Origin: Thalassotalea mangrovi
GTDB lineage: Bacteria; Pseudomonadota; Gammaproteobacteria; Enterobacterales; Alteromonadaceae
DNA length: 64,000 nt
NCBI RefSeq assembly: GCF_005116735.1
Contig: NZ_SWDB01000007.1
Span: 124,001 to 188,000 of the forward strand
Reading direction: 5' to 3'
The translations under genes and the position numbers were made by a program. The notes beneath the pieces are model-generated. The model made no database searches, was not told the origin of the DNA, and worked only from the letters and a program-made list of their open reading frames with translations. The number at the start of each line of letters is the position of its first letter. Position 1 is the stretch's first letter. This document shows, in pieces, positions 18,321 to 28,583 of the stretch.

Positions 18321-18321
18321 G

Positions 18322-19464
18322 TCACGCATCCCTCGGCAAACCTTTTTCGATACTGCGAATCAGTCGTTCTTTATTGCGCAATGTGGCAGCTACTGCCTGT
18401 TGTTTTGAGCGTTGTTGCTCAATTGCCCAGTCAATGTGTTCCTGAACCATAGGTGTGGAGTCAGGGTGTTTGTCGTTAAGCGCTTGGTAAATGACCTCAC
18501 TGGGTTTGGCATTGCCCAGCGCGACGGCAAGATTTCGCTGCCAGCACTCATAGCCAATGCGTCGAATCGGCGAGCCTTGCAAATTTTTATCAAATTCAAA
18601 CTCACTCCAGGCAAATAGTTCCAGCAGGGTTATCTCATCGAGGTTTTGTCTAGGCTGAAAATCATCTTCCTGAGTGATGTTGGCAAAGCGATTCCAGGGA
18701 CAGATGAGTTGACAGTCATCACAGCCATATATCCGATTGCCCAGCAAGGGGCGAAATTCTTCCGGAATGGCGGTGCGCAACTCAATCGTTAAATAGGAAA
18801 TACATCGCCTTGCATCAACAACATAGGGAGCAACTATCGCATCGGTCGGACAAATCTTGATACAGGCAACACAACTGCCACATTTTTCTTTGACTGGAGT
18901 GTCCGTCGGCAAGGGAATATCGACCAATAATTCGCCAAGGAAAAACCAGGAACCGGCTTGCTGATTGAGTAGCAAACTGTGTTTACCGACCCATCCCAAT
19001 CCCGCTTTAGCGGCCAGGGGGCGTTCGAGAATAGGGGCAGAATCGACAAAAGGTCGATAGTTAAGCTGCTCACAATAGTTTTTTATGTTCTCACCCAGGC
19101 GTTTGAGCCGCTGTCGAAGCAGCTTATGATAATCGCGCCCGAGGGCGTAACGACTGACGTAGGCATGATCGGTTTGTTTAAGAACCCTGGCAAATTTCGC
19201 GTTGGCCGGCAGATAATCCATGCGCGTACTGATCACCCTTAATGTGCCTGGTAATAATTCTGTTGCCCGAGCCCGCATCATCCCGTGGCGAGCCATATAT
19301 TCCATATCGCCATGATAAAGGTTGTCTAGCCAATCCTGTAATGCTTGCTCATGTTGCTGTAAGTCTGGCTCGCAGATGCCTACTTCAGCAAATCCCAATT
19401 CCTGTCCCCAATGCTTGATTTTTTCTGCCAATTCGAGATAGTTAATCTTTGACTTTTTATCCAT
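18322..19464 (-). CDS. queG: Epoxyqueuosine reductase QueG
   Basis: Cobalamin and iron-sulfur enzyme that reduces epoxyqueuosine to queuosine in tRNA wobble position 34. Conserved stretches include the ARHGMMRAR and GYVSRYALGRDYH-type segments, SAPILERPLA and GLGWVGKHSLLLN. Two 4Fe-4S ligand sets follow: CGSCVACIKICP and CDDCQLICPWNR. The C-terminus IEKGLPRDA is the family ending, so the stop is native although the hairpin array begins right behind it. I start at ATG 19464 (MDKKSK); the frame is open to another ATG at 19503. The 19464 start shares a CATG with the divergent nnr frame. Length 380. Confidence 0.96.
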   Translation of the reverse strand: MDKKSKINYLELAEKIKHWGQELGFAEVGICEPDLQQHEQALQDWLDNLYHGDMEYMARHGMMRARATELLPGTLRVISTRMDYLPANAKFARVLKQTDHAYVSRYALGRDYHKLLRQRLKRLGENIKNYCEQLNYRPFVDSAPILERPLAAKAGLGWVGKHSLLLNQQAGSWFFLGELLVDIPLPTDTPVKEKCGSCVACIKICPTDAIVAPYVVDARRCISYLTIELRTAIPEEFRPLLGNRIYGCDDCQLICPWNRFANITQEDDFQPRQNLDEITLLELFAWSEFEFDKNLQGSPIRRIGYECWQRNLAVALGNAKPSEVIYQALNDKHPDSTPMVQEHIDWAIEQQRSKQQAVAATLRNKERLIRSIEKGLPRDA

Positions 19465-19474
19465 GGACGAGAAT

Positions 19475-20965
19475 ATGCTGCCGGTAAATATAAACAAAAG
19501 CATACCACAACAGGCCTATCATGCTGAAACCGTAAGGGACAATGAACTGACAATTGCGGCCCGGTTAGGGTTGATGTCGATGCAGCTGATGCAGTTTGCC
19601 GGTGACTCGGCATTTAACTTACTGCGTCAGCGTTATCCAAAAGCGAAAACCATTTTGGTCCTCTGTGGTAGCGGTAATAATGCCGGGGATGGGTTGATCC
19701 TGGCGAGGCTGGCGCGGGCAGCGAACTTCCATGTTTATGTCCATAGTGTCGTAAATCCAGATAAGCTTAATGGTGATGCTAAGCGGGCATGTCAGCAATT
19801 TATTGAGCAGGGCGGGCAATTTCATAAATTTAATGATATTGATGTCAGTCGTATCGATGTTATTGTCGATGGTCTGCTCGGAACCGGCTTAACTGGCAAG
19901 GTCCGGGAAAATTACCGCTATGTGATTGAACTGATAAACCAGCTCAATGCGCCGATTTTATCGTTAGATGTTCCGTCTGGATTAAATGCCAATACCGGAA
20001 TGCCGATGGGATGTGCAGTCCATGCCGACGCAACCGTGACGTTTGTGGCATTAAAACACGGGTTATTAACCGGACAGGCAGCGGACTACTGTGGCCAGGT
20101 CTTTCTCGCTGGCCTGGGTATTCAGGACGAATTTGCCAAGTTATGTAATGATGATGTCGGTATCATCGCCAATGATAACGTCCCCTTCTTACGGCGACGT
20201 TGCCGCAGCAGTCATAAGGGCGATAGTGGCAGGGTTCTGCTGGTGGGCGGCAATCAATCAACCATGGGGGCTATTTCACTGGCCGGGCAGGCGAGCCTGC
20301 GCTGTGGTGCGGGTTTAGTAAGCATTGCATGCCATCCTCAGTACCGAGGTTTCTTACTGGCCAGTTGCCCGGAGATGATGTTGGTTACGGATTTTGAAGA
20401 GCAATTAACCGAGCAGCTAAAATCTGCAGACAGCATTGTACTGGGGCCAGGCCTTGGCCTAGATGAGTGGGCACAGCAATTGTTTGTGAAAACCCTTAAT
20501 ACCGATAAACCTATGATCGTTGATGGCGATGGGCTAACTCTGTTAGCGCAATCACAACATAGCCGCGATAACTGGATTTTGACTCCGCATCCGAAAGAGG
20601 CGGCACGCTTATTAAATATCAGTGTTGCCCAGGTAATGGCAGATCGCTTTGAAGCGGTGAAATCCATTGCCCTGCAGTATGGCGGTATCTGTATCCTCAA
20701 GGGCGCCGGAACATTAATCAGCGATGGAGTGCAAGTTGCGATCAATACTTCCGGGAATCCGGGCATGGCTAGTGGTGGTATGGGCGATTTACTCACTGGA
20801 ATCCTGGCCGCATTACGCTTACAATCTGCTACAGATTTTGAGGCCTGCTGCACGGGTGTGTTTTTTCACGGCAAGGCGGCCGATTTAGCCTGCGAAGATG
20901 GCGAAAAGGGAATGCTAGCGAGTGACCTTTTGCCGATACTTCGCCAACTGGTAAACAGAACCTGA
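19475..20965 (+). CDS. nnr: Bifunctional NAD(P)H-hydrate epimerase/dehydratase
   Basis: Repairs hydrated NADH and NADPH. The N-terminal YjeF epimerase domain (about 1-215) has GSGNNAGDGL; the C-terminal ribokinase-like ADP-dependent dehydratase domain (about 225-496) has the PHPKEAARLL segment and NPGMASGGMGDLL. I prefer ATG 19475, which follows a weak GGACGAG; ATG 19463 in the same frame lies in the CATG shared with queG and would add four residues. Length about 496 fits the fused enzyme. tsaE follows two bases after the stop, as in E. coli yjeF-tsaE. Confidence 0.95.
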   Translation: MLPVNINKSIPQQAYHAETVRDNELTIAARLGLMSMQLMQFAGDSAFNLLRQRYPKAKTILVLCGSGNNAGDGLILARLARAANFHVYVHSVVNPDKLNGDAKRACQQFIEQGGQFHKFNDIDVSRIDVIVDGLLGTGLTGKVRENYRYVIELINQLNAPILSLDVPSGLNANTGMPMGCAVHADATVTFVALKHGLLTGQAADYCGQVFLAGLGIQDEFAKLCNDDVGIIANDNVPFLRRRCRSSHKGDSGRVLLVGGNQSTMGAISLAGQASLRCGAGLVSIACHPQYRGFLLASCPEMMLVTDFEEQLTEQLKSADSIVLGPGLGLDEWAQQLFVKTLNTDKPMIVDGDGLTLLAQSQHSRDNWILTPHPKEAARLLNISVAQVMADRFEAVKSIALQYGGICILKGAGTLISDGVQVAINTSGNPGMASGGMGDLLTGILAALRLQSATDFEACCTGVFFHGKAADLACEDGEKGMLASDLLPILRQLVNRT

Positions 20966-20967
20966 TA

Positions 20968-21438
20968 ATGAAGCGATTGCAATTTATTCTTGAAAACGAA
21001 ACCGCGACCGTGGCTTTCGGCAAACGTCTGGCAGAGCTGGTCACCACGATTCCACTGGATTCACTGGTGGTGTTTCTCAATGGTGATTTAGGTGCGGGTA
21101 AAACCACCTTAACCCGGGGCTTTGTGCAGGGCATGGGTCACCTGGGCAATGTGAAAAGTCCGACGTATACTTTAGTAGAACCCTATGAGCTCGAATCCTG
21201 TCGGGTGTTTCATTTTGATTTGTATCGACTGGCGGATCCGGAAGAGCTCGAATATATGGGGATTCGTGATTACTTTCAGCCATTTTGCTACAGTTTTATT
21301 GAATGGCCGGAAAAAGGCGCTGGTATTTTACCCGCAGAAGATCTTATTATTGATCTGGAATATGTTGAACAACAACGCCGCGTCACATTGATGGCCAAAA
21401 GCGTTCGAGGTGAACAAATAATAAATCAACTAGTTTAG
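20968..21438 (+). CDS. tsaE: tRNA threonylcarbamoyladenosine ATPase TsaE
   Basis: P-loop ATPase that works with TsaB, TsaC and TsaD to make t6A37 in tRNAs decoding ANN codons. Walker A is GDLGAGKTT near residue 39. SPTYTLVEPY and the FHFDLYRL segment, then IEWPEKG, are family signatures. Length 156. It lies between nnr and amiB with very short gaps, the order known from enteric bacteria, so the genes likely share a transcript. Confidence 0.97.
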   Translation: MKRLQFILENETATVAFGKRLAELVTTIPLDSLVVFLNGDLGAGKTTLTRGFVQGMGHLGNVKSPTYTLVEPYELESCRVFHFDLYRLADPEELEYMGIRDYFQPFCYSFIEWPEKGAGILPAEDLIIDLEYVEQQRRVTLMAKSVRGEQIINQLV

Positions 21439-21454
21439 GGTTACTCATCACACT

Positions 21455-22762
21455 ATGTTTCGTAGTCAGATAAAAATAATAACCTTGCTGCTAGGTCTGT
21501 TAACCGCCCCCGTATTTGCGAAAAGCACCATTGATGGTGTTCGTGTCTGGCCTTCGCCAGATTATACCCGGGTGGTGTTTGATCTCAGTAATACACCGGA
21601 TTACAGCTACTTCTTTTTAAAGAACCCTGAACGCCTGGTGATTGATTTCAAAGGCACCAAAAATCAGGTGAACCTGGATAACCTGGCTGCTAATGATACC
21701 CGCATTAAATTAATTCGTACCAGTTCGGCGAAAGATAAGCAAAGCACCCGAATTGTGATCGAGCTCAATGGCGGATTTGAAGATAAAATTTTTCCGTTGA
21801 AACCGGCTGGCCCATACGGTAATCGTCTCGTTGTCGACTTGTTTGATGATGAACGCAAGCAGGTGATCGTCAATAAACCCAAGGCCAATAATCGCGATAT
21901 TATTATCGGTATCGATGCTGGGCATGGTGGTGAAGATCCCGGTTCCATTTCTAAAAGTGGCACCTATGAGAAAAAAATCACCTTGCAGATTGCCAATCGT
22001 CTGAAAAAAATCATTGATAAAGAGCCAGGCATGAAAGCGGTGATGATCCGCAGCGGCGATTATTATATCCATGTGAATCGACGTACTGAAATCGCTCGTC
22101 AAAAGGAAGTCGATTTTTTGGTATCGATTCATGCTGATGCATTCCACAGCAGCCAGCCACGCGGTGCATCGGTTTGGATTGTTAATGACCGCCGTGCCGA
22201 TTCGGAGTTATCCCGTTGGCTGGTCAATCGAGAGAAAAACTCAGAGCTGCTTGGCGGCGGTGGCGAGCTAATCAAGAAAACCAATGATGAAAATCTGGCG
22301 GTATTTTTGGCGGACCTGACCAAAGATAAATCGTTAGAAATCTCCGATATGATGGCTCGCAACGTGATCAGCGAGATGCGCAAAATCACCCGTATGCACA
22401 AAACCCAGCCACAAAATGCCAGCCTGGCTGTACTGCGTGCTTCTGACATCCCATCGATGCTGGTAGAAACCGGATTTATTTCTAACCCCTATGATTTTAA
22501 GAACCTGACCTCGCCAACCCATCAGGGTAAGCTGGCATCAGCGATCTTCACCGGCATGAAGCGCTACTTTCATCAGTATCCGCCTGAAGGTTCATTGCTT
22601 GCCAGCATGCGCCCTACTAAGCATAAAATACGTGCTGGCGAATCCCTGTCTGTTGTCGCTCAACGCTATAAGGTTTCGGTGAGCCAGTTGAAAGTTGCGA
22701 ATAACTTAAAATCCGATGTGGTTCGGATAGGCCAGACGCTGACGATTCCACGGATCAATTAA
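21455..22762 (+). CDS. amiB: N-acetylmuramoyl-L-alanine amidase AmiB
   Basis: Periplasmic zinc amidase that splits septal peptidoglycan during division under FtsEX-EnvC-type control. A signal peptide ends near residue 22 (VFA). An AMIN domain (about 25-125) precedes the Amidase_3 domain, with zinc ligands in IDAGHGGEDPG (about 157) and VSIHADAF (about 225) and the catalytic Glu in SMLVETGF (about 337). A single LysM repeat closes the protein (about 388-434), starting with RAGESLSVVA. Length 435. It is placed between tsaE and mutL, as in E. coli. Confidence 0.96.
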   Translation: MFRSQIKIITLLLGLLTAPVFAKSTIDGVRVWPSPDYTRVVFDLSNTPDYSYFFLKNPERLVIDFKGTKNQVNLDNLAANDTRIKLIRTSSAKDKQSTRIVIELNGGFEDKIFPLKPAGPYGNRLVVDLFDDERKQVIVNKPKANNRDIIIGIDAGHGGEDPGSISKSGTYEKKITLQIANRLKKIIDKEPGMKAVMIRSGDYYIHVNRRTEIARQKEVDFLVSIHADAFHSSQPRGASVWIVNDRRADSELSRWLVNREKNSELLGGGGELIKKTNDENLAVFLADLTKDKSLEISDMMARNVISEMRKITRMHKTQPQNASLAVLRASDIPSMLVETGFISNPYDFKNLTSPTHQGKLASAIFTGMKRYFHQYPPEGSLLASMRPTKHKIRAGESLSVVAQRYKVSVSQLKVANNLKSDVVRIGQTLTIPRIN

Positions 22763-22766
22763 TTCG

Positions 22767-24653
22767 ATGACAATAGCTATCTTGCCACCGCGTCTGGCAA
22801 ACCAGATTGCCGCCGGTGAAGTGGTCGAGCGCCCCGCGTCAGTGGTTAAAGAGCTGGTTGAAAACAGCATCGATGCTGGCGCGACTAACATTATCATCGA
22901 TATCGAGCAGGGTGGCCATAAACGCATTCGCATTAGTGATAATGGCCAGGGCATCACTAAAGATGAACTGACGTTGGCTTTGTCCCGCCATGCCACCAGT
23001 AAGATTAAAGATCTCGACGATCTCGAGTCTATTGCATCCTTAGGCTTTCGCGGTGAAGCGCTGGCCAGTATCAGTTCGGTATCAAGACTGACCCTGACAT
23101 CAAAACCCGCTGCACAGGATAATGCCTGGCAAGCAATGGCGACCGGGCGGGATATGCAGGTCGATATTCAGCCCGCGGCCCATCCGGATGGCACCACCAT
23201 CGACGTTGAAGATTTATTTTTTAATACGCCGGCACGACGAAAGTTTTTACGGACTCATAAAACGGAATTTTCTCATATTGATGAGGTGGTGCGTCGCATC
23301 GCATTATCAAAACTGGATGTGAGTTTTGCCCTTAACCACAATGGCAAATCGATTCGCCAGTATCGCCGGGCAACATCTGACCGACAAGTCGAAAAACGAC
23401 TCGCCAGTATTTGCTCACAAGCTTTTGTTGATCACAGTATTGCGATCGATTTTCAGCACCAGGGGCTGCACCTGTATGGCTGGGTTGCCTCGCCGGGTTT
23501 TACCCGCAGTCAGAATGATCTCTGTTACAGCTATGTAAATGGCCGGATGATGCGCGATAAACTGATCAATCACGCCATTCGCCAGGCGTATGGTGAAAGC
23601 CTGGCTCACGATGCTTACCCGGCATTTGTATTGTTTTTAAATCTCGATTTTGATCAGGTCGATGTCAACGTGCATCCAGCCAAGCATGAAGTCCGCTTTC
23701 ACCAGGCAAGGTTAGTGCATGACTTTATTACCAGTGCTATTGCCCAGAGTTTGCACCAGCAACATTTAGATGATGGTGATGACTCATCCATAGCTGCGAT
23801 TGAAGAACCAAGCCCATCTACTGATCACTCTGAATATCGGCAACCACTGCGAGCAAACAAGCCTCACCAGTTCCGCGATTCGGATTATTCGGGGTCGGTG
23901 GAAACGAACAAAGCTGCTGGTTATCGGCCATACTCCGGCAACTATCTTCATGGCAAAGACAAACCGGGTAAACAGGCGCTCAGCAATTACGACCGTTTAC
24001 TGACTACTGATATCACAGCCTCAGAGCTCTACAGTGGTAATACCGCGTCGGATACTCAAACCGCGTTGCCGGTCGCACCGTTTAGCTCAAGCGCGTTGGT
24101 TGGCGACTACCAGGTGATTACCTTAAGTGCCCGGCATACGGCAGTCATATTGCACCAACGACAGTTGTATTTGCTGGACGTTATGCCGCTGATTCGTCAA
24201 TACCAGACAAGAAAAATGGCAAAAACGCTGGCTACAGAAGTGGTATCACAACCATTATTATTACCAGTGGCCCTGAATTTTGACCCGCAAACCGTTAACT
24301 TTATCGAAAAGCATTCCTCACAGTTCCTCGCTCATGGCATTCACCTTGAACTAAAACCCGGTGGTAAGTGCATTATTCGTCAATATCCGGCGATATTGCG
24401 AGAGCAGGATGTTCAATCAAGTTTTGAGCGAATTATCAATCAGTTACAAAGTCAGGGTGGAGATGAACCAGACTGGGTTGATTGTTTTGCGCAGTTATTA
24501 TCGCAGCCGGTGACAAAGGAAACAGAACTACAGTCGATCCTTGCTGACTTATGCGCCGATAAAAATCTGGACTTTTCTGCGTTATTTGACTTGAATTGTC
24601 TGCAACTAGACCTCACTTCGTACCTAGATCAACTTAAATCCCCGAGTGAATGA
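22767..24653 (+). CDS. mutL: DNA mismatch repair protein MutL
   Basis: Dimeric ATPase that couples MutS mismatch recognition to strand incision. The N-terminal GHKL motifs are clear: [17 protein letters not shown] and [10 protein letters not shown]. The linker (about 335-430) is Ser/His/Pro-rich. In the C-terminal dimer domain the place where endonuclease-type MutL proteins have DQHA-x2-E reads [10 protein letters not shown], so this is the E. coli type without nuclease activity, expected to rely on MutH and GATC methylation; a dam gene lies at 54957. Length 628. The stop overlaps the miaA start (ATGA). Confidence 0.97.
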   Translation: MTIAILPPRLANQIAAGEVVERPASVVKELVENSIDAGATNIIIDIEQGGHKRIRISDNGQGITKDELTLALSRHATSKIKDLDDLESIASLGFRGEALASISSVSRLTLTSKPAAQDNAWQAMATGRDMQVDIQPAAHPDGTTIDVEDLFFNTPARRKFLRTHKTEFSHIDEVVRRIALSKLDVSFALNHNGKSIRQYRRATSDRQVEKRLASICSQAFVDHSIAIDFQHQGLHLYGWVASPGFTRSQNDLCYSYVNGRMMRDKLINHAIRQAYGESLAHDAYPAFVLFLNLDFDQVDVNVHPAKHEVRFHQARLVHDFITSAIAQSLHQQHLDDGDDSSIAAIEEPSPSTDHSEYRQPLRANKPHQFRDSDYSGSVETNKAAGYRPYSGNYLHGKDKPGKQALSNYDRLLTTDITASELYSGNTASDTQTALPVAPFSSSALVGDYQVITLSARHTAVILHQRQLYLLDVMPLIRQYQTRKMAKTLATEVVSQPLLLPVALNFDPQTVNFIEKHSSQFLAHGIHLELKPGGKCIIRQYPAILREQDVQSSFERIINQLQSQGGDEPDWVDCFAQLLSQPVTKETELQSILADLCADKNLDFSALFDLNCLQLDLTSYLDQLKSPSE

Positions 24654-25597
24654 GCGATACTAATCAAGCAACCTTGTTACCTGTAATTTGCATTATGGGC
24701 CCGACGGCCTCAGGTAAAACAAGCCTGGCAATGCAATTGGCGGACAAACTGCCTTGCGATTTGATTAGTGTCGATTCGGCGTTAGTGTATAAAGGCATGG
24801 ATATCGGCAGTGCTAAACCGACGTCGGAAGAGCTGCAACAATATCCTCACCAACTGATAGATTTGATAGATCCCAGTGATAGTTATTCGGCGGCAGATTT
24901 TTGCCGCGATGCCAAACTGGCAATTGACGCTGCTCGTCAGCGTCAGCGTTATCCGGTGCTGGTGGGTGGTACTATGATGTACTTTAAAAGCCTGTTACAG
25001 GGGCTTTCACCTTTGCCTCCAGCTGATCCACAGGTTCGCAGTGATATTGAAAAGCTGGCGCTGGAACAAGGTTGGGAAGAGGTACACCAACAATTGGCGA
25101 AAGTGGACCCGGTATCGGCCCAGCGGATTCACCGTAACGACCCACAACGACTTACCCGGGCACTAGAAGTTTATCGAGTGTCGGGTAAGTCACTGACCGA
25201 ACTAACGGAAACGAAAGGCGAAACCGTTTCCGGGCCGGTGCTGCAATTTGCGATCAGTACCGAACAGCGAGCTACTTTGCATCAGCGCATTGAACTGCGC
25301 TACAGGCAGATGCTGGACCAGGGTTTTGAAGAAGAAGTGAAGTTGTTGAAACAACGCCCGGATTTGCATCCGGATTTACCTTCCATTCGCTGTGTTGGTT
25401 ACCGCCAAATGTGGGAATACCTCGATGGCCGGTATGACTACGATGAAATGGTATTTCGTGGTATATGCGCCACCCGACAGTTGGCGAAACGACAATTAAC
25501 CTGGCTTCGAAGCTGGCCGGATTTAACCTGGCTGCAAACCGATGATGCGGATAACCTGCAGCAAATACTGGCGCAACTACCAACGGCATCATCCTGA
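24650..25597 (+). CDS. miaA: tRNA dimethylallyltransferase MiaA
   Basis: Transfers a dimethylallyl group to A37 of tRNAs that read UNN codons, the first step to ms2i6A. Walker-like GPTASGKT is at about residues 17-24, followed by [19 protein letters not shown] and [12 protein letters not shown], all family hallmarks, and the [11 protein letters not shown] segment. Length 315. It overlaps mutL by four bases and precedes hfq, as in E. coli. Confidence 0.97.
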   Translation: MSDTNQATLLPVICIMGPTASGKTSLAMQLADKLPCDLISVDSALVYKGMDIGSAKPTSEELQQYPHQLIDLIDPSDSYSAADFCRDAKLAIDAARQRQRYPVLVGGTMMYFKSLLQGLSPLPPADPQVRSDIEKLALEQGWEEVHQQLAKVDPVSAQRIHRNDPQRLTRALEVYRVSGKSLTELTETKGETVSGPVLQFAISTEQRATLHQRIELRYRQMLDQGFEEEVKLLKQRPDLHPDLPSIRCVGYRQMWEYLDGRYDYDEMVFRGICATRQLAKRQLTWLRSWPDLTWLQTDDADNLQQILAQLPTASS

Positions 25598-26056
<459 letters not shown>

Positions 26057-26087
26057 CGCTTAATGAGATTGAATCGGAGTTGCTCAT

Positions 26088-27374
26088 TTGTTTGATCGAC
26101 ATCAAGCAGGTGAGCAAGCAGTACTTGTTCACATCGATTTTCCACAAGAAAACGCTCGCGAAGATTTACAAGAATTTGAAATGCTGGTGTCATCTGCCGG
26201 CGTCAATGCGCTGACGGTCGTTACTGGCCGTCGTGATACCCCTCATCCGAAATACTTTGTCGGCAGTGGCAAGGCGGAAGAAATCGCCGAGGCCGTTAAG
26301 ATGTATGATGCCGATGTCATCCTTTTTAACCATACCTTGTCCCCGTCGCAGGAAAAAAACCTGGAAGCATTATGCAAATGTCGGGTGATTGATCGGACGA
26401 CGTTAATTCTGGATATTTTTGCCCAGCGGGCGCGGACACATGAGGGTAAGTTGCAGGTTGAACTGGCCCAGTTAAAACACATATCCAGTCGCCTGATTCG
26501 TGGTTGGACTCACCTTGAACGCCAGAAAGGTGGTATTGGTCTGCGCGGTCCGGGGGAAACTCAGCTCGAAACTGACCGTCGTTTGCTGCGCGAACGAATG
26601 CATAACATTCAAAAACGCCTGCAGAAAGTTGAAAAACAGCGACATCAGGGACGACGGTTACGAGAGCGTGCAGAAATACCAACCGTGTCACTCGTTGGTT
26701 ATACCAATGCCGGTAAGTCGACGCTATTTAATCAGTTGACCAACGCTGAGGTCTATGCAGCCGATCAACTGTTTGCAACATTGGACCCGACCCTCAGGCA
26801 AATAGACCTGAAAGAAGTCGGTAAAGTCATTCTTGCCGATACGGTGGGGTTTATCCGTCATTTGCCTCACGATTTAGTCGCCGCCTTTAAGGCAACACTG
26901 ACTGAGACTCGTGAAGCACACCTGCAATTGCATGTGGTGGATATTTCCGATGAGCGGCGTGCTGACAATATGGCTCAGGTAGATTCTGTATTGGCTGAGA
27001 TTGAGGCCGATGATATCGACCAACTGCTGATTTGCAATAAGATAGATAATCTCGATGACGTATCGCCTAAAATTGATCGGGATGAACAGGGGAAACCGGT
27101 CAGAGTCTGGTTGTCTGCGCGTGCTAATATTGGATTAGAACTGCTATTTCAGGCACTTACCGAAGTGCTCGGTCAGGACGTTGTTCAGCATCAGTTGAAG
27201 ATACCACCGAGTGCAGGAAAATTGCGGGGCCGTCTATACCAACTAAACTGTATATCGGAAGAACGATTTGATGAACAGGGAAATTGCCTGTTGCAGGTAA
27301 AAATGCCGTTGCGGGAATGGGAAAAGTTACTAAAACAGGACAATTCTCAGCTACAGAACTTTATCCAGCATTAA
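26088..27374 (+). CDS. hflX: Ribosome-associated GTPase HflX
   Basis: GTPase that splits stalled or hibernating ribosomes under stress. The N-terminal HflX domain contains HPKYFVGSGKAEEI and a glycine-rich GGIGLRGPGETQLE hinge. The G domain has G1 GYTNAGKST (about 206), the switch region DTVGFIRHLPH and NKID. The start is TTG at 26088 with CGGAG nine bases upstream; the following MFDRHQAGEQAVLVHI matches the usual N-terminus, so the start is sound. Length 428. Confidence 0.97.
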   Translation: MFDRHQAGEQAVLVHIDFPQENAREDLQEFEMLVSSAGVNALTVVTGRRDTPHPKYFVGSGKAEEIAEAVKMYDADVILFNHTLSPSQEKNLEALCKCRVIDRTTLILDIFAQRARTHEGKLQVELAQLKHISSRLIRGWTHLERQKGGIGLRGPGETQLETDRRLLRERMHNIQKRLQKVEKQRHQGRRLRERAEIPTVSLVGYTNAGKSTLFNQLTNAEVYAADQLFATLDPTLRQIDLKEVGKVILADTVGFIRHLPHDLVAAFKATLTETREAHLQLHVVDISDERRADNMAQVDSVLAEIEADDIDQLLICNKIDNLDDVSPKIDRDEQGKPVRVWLSARANIGLELLFQALTEVLGQDVVQHQLKIPPSAGKLRGRLYQLNCISEERFDEQGNCLLQVKMPLREWEKLLKQDNSQLQNFIQH

Positions 27375-27432
27375 CCTACTGATATTATATTCAATTGCCC
27401 TTAATAAGAATTGCAATCTAACGGAGAGCGAA

Positions 27433-28581
27433 ATGGCTTGGAACGAACCGGGGAATAATGATAAGGATCCCTGGAAAAATAAAGGTGGTCGAGATCAGGG
27501 TCCTCCTGATTTAGATGAACTACTTAAAGATCTGGGAAATAAATTCGGTGGAATTTTTGGTAATAAGCCTAACCGCAATAGTAAAAACAGCTTTAGCGGC
27601 ATCGGAATATCCATTGTCCTGATTATTGCCGTTGTGGTTTGGGGGATTAGTGGCTTTTATACCATTAAAGAATCTGACCGCGGCGTTGTCCTGCAATTTG
27701 GTAAATATCTTGGCGAAGTCGAACCAGGTATTCACTGGCAGCCAACCTTCATTCAAAGCGTTATCCCGGTAAATGTGCAGACAACCAATAACCTGCCCGC
27801 TCGTGGTGATATGCTGACCGAAGATGAGAATGTGGTGATGGTGGAGATGCAGGTCCAGTATCGAATCATCAATGCCCGCAACTATTTGTTTAACGTCACC
27901 AATGCTAATGAAAGCCTGGCGCATGCCTTTGATAGTGCGATTCGCTATGTTATCGGTCATTCGAAAATGGATGAAGTGTTAACCAGTGGACGTGAGCAGG
28001 TTCGCCAAGCGGTCTGGGCCGAGCTAGAGAAAATCATTGAACCTTATAACATGGGGATTTTGATTTCTGACGTGAACTTAAAAGAAGCGCGTCCGCCAGA
28101 GCAGGTTAAAGATGCGTTCGATGATGCGATTGCAGCGCGAGAAGATGAAGAGCGTTTTGTCCTTGAAGCCGAGAAATACGCGCTATCTGTTGAACCAGAA
28201 GCTCGTGGTCGTGCCAAGCGTATGGAACAGGACGCATTAGCGTATAAACAGCAAATTGTATTGGCAGCACAGGGTGAAGTCGCTAAATTCGATAAGCTGT
28301 TGCCTGAATATCAAGCAGCGCCACAGGTAACCCGAGATCGTTTATACCTGGCAACGATGGAACAGGTTTACAGCAAAACCTCCAAAGTCATGGTTGATGT
28401 AGACGGCGGTAATAACATGATGTACCTGCCGCTGGATAAGATTATGCAACAGCAACCACAGCTGACTTTACCGTACAGTCAGAGCTTGCCTGGCAGCAAA
28501 CAAACGCCAGTACAAACCACAAACTCGGCGCCAAATAAACCAGCCGGGCGCAGCGATCGTTTTAGCCGGGGGAATAACTAA
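27433..28581 (+). CDS. hflK: FtsH modulator HflK
   Basis: SPFH/band-7 membrane protein that with HflC forms a large periplasmic cage around the FtsH protease. The cytosolic N-terminus is rich in Gly, Asn and Pro, the TM helix is at about 57-78, and the band-7 domain runs to about 280 with ESDRGVVLQFGKY. A Gln/Pro/Ser-rich tail follows. Length 382 is normal. Its stop and the hflC start are two bases apart. Confidence 0.97.
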   Translation: MAWNEPGNNDKDPWKNKGGRDQGPPDLDELLKDLGNKFGGIFGNKPNRNSKNSFSGIGISIVLIIAVVVWGISGFYTIKESDRGVVLQFGKYLGEVEPGIHWQPTFIQSVIPVNVQTTNNLPARGDMLTEDENVVMVEMQVQYRIINARNYLFNVTNANESLAHAFDSAIRYVIGHSKMDEVLTSGREQVRQAVWAELEKIIEPYNMGILISDVNLKEARPPEQVKDAFDDAIAAREDEERFVLEAEKYALSVEPEARGRAKRMEQDALAYKQQIVLAAQGEVAKFDKLLPEYQAAPQVTRDRLYLATMEQVYSKTSKVMVDVDGGNNMMYLPLDKIMQQQPQLTLPYSQSLPGSKQTPVQTTNSAPNKPAGRSDRFSRGNN

Positions 28582-28583
28582 TC

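Noticed and set aside
18115-18408. 97-residue open frame running through the hairpin array on the + strand
   Set aside because: It starts at TTG without a ribosome site, is built from palindromic repeat DNA and overlaps the conserved end of queG.
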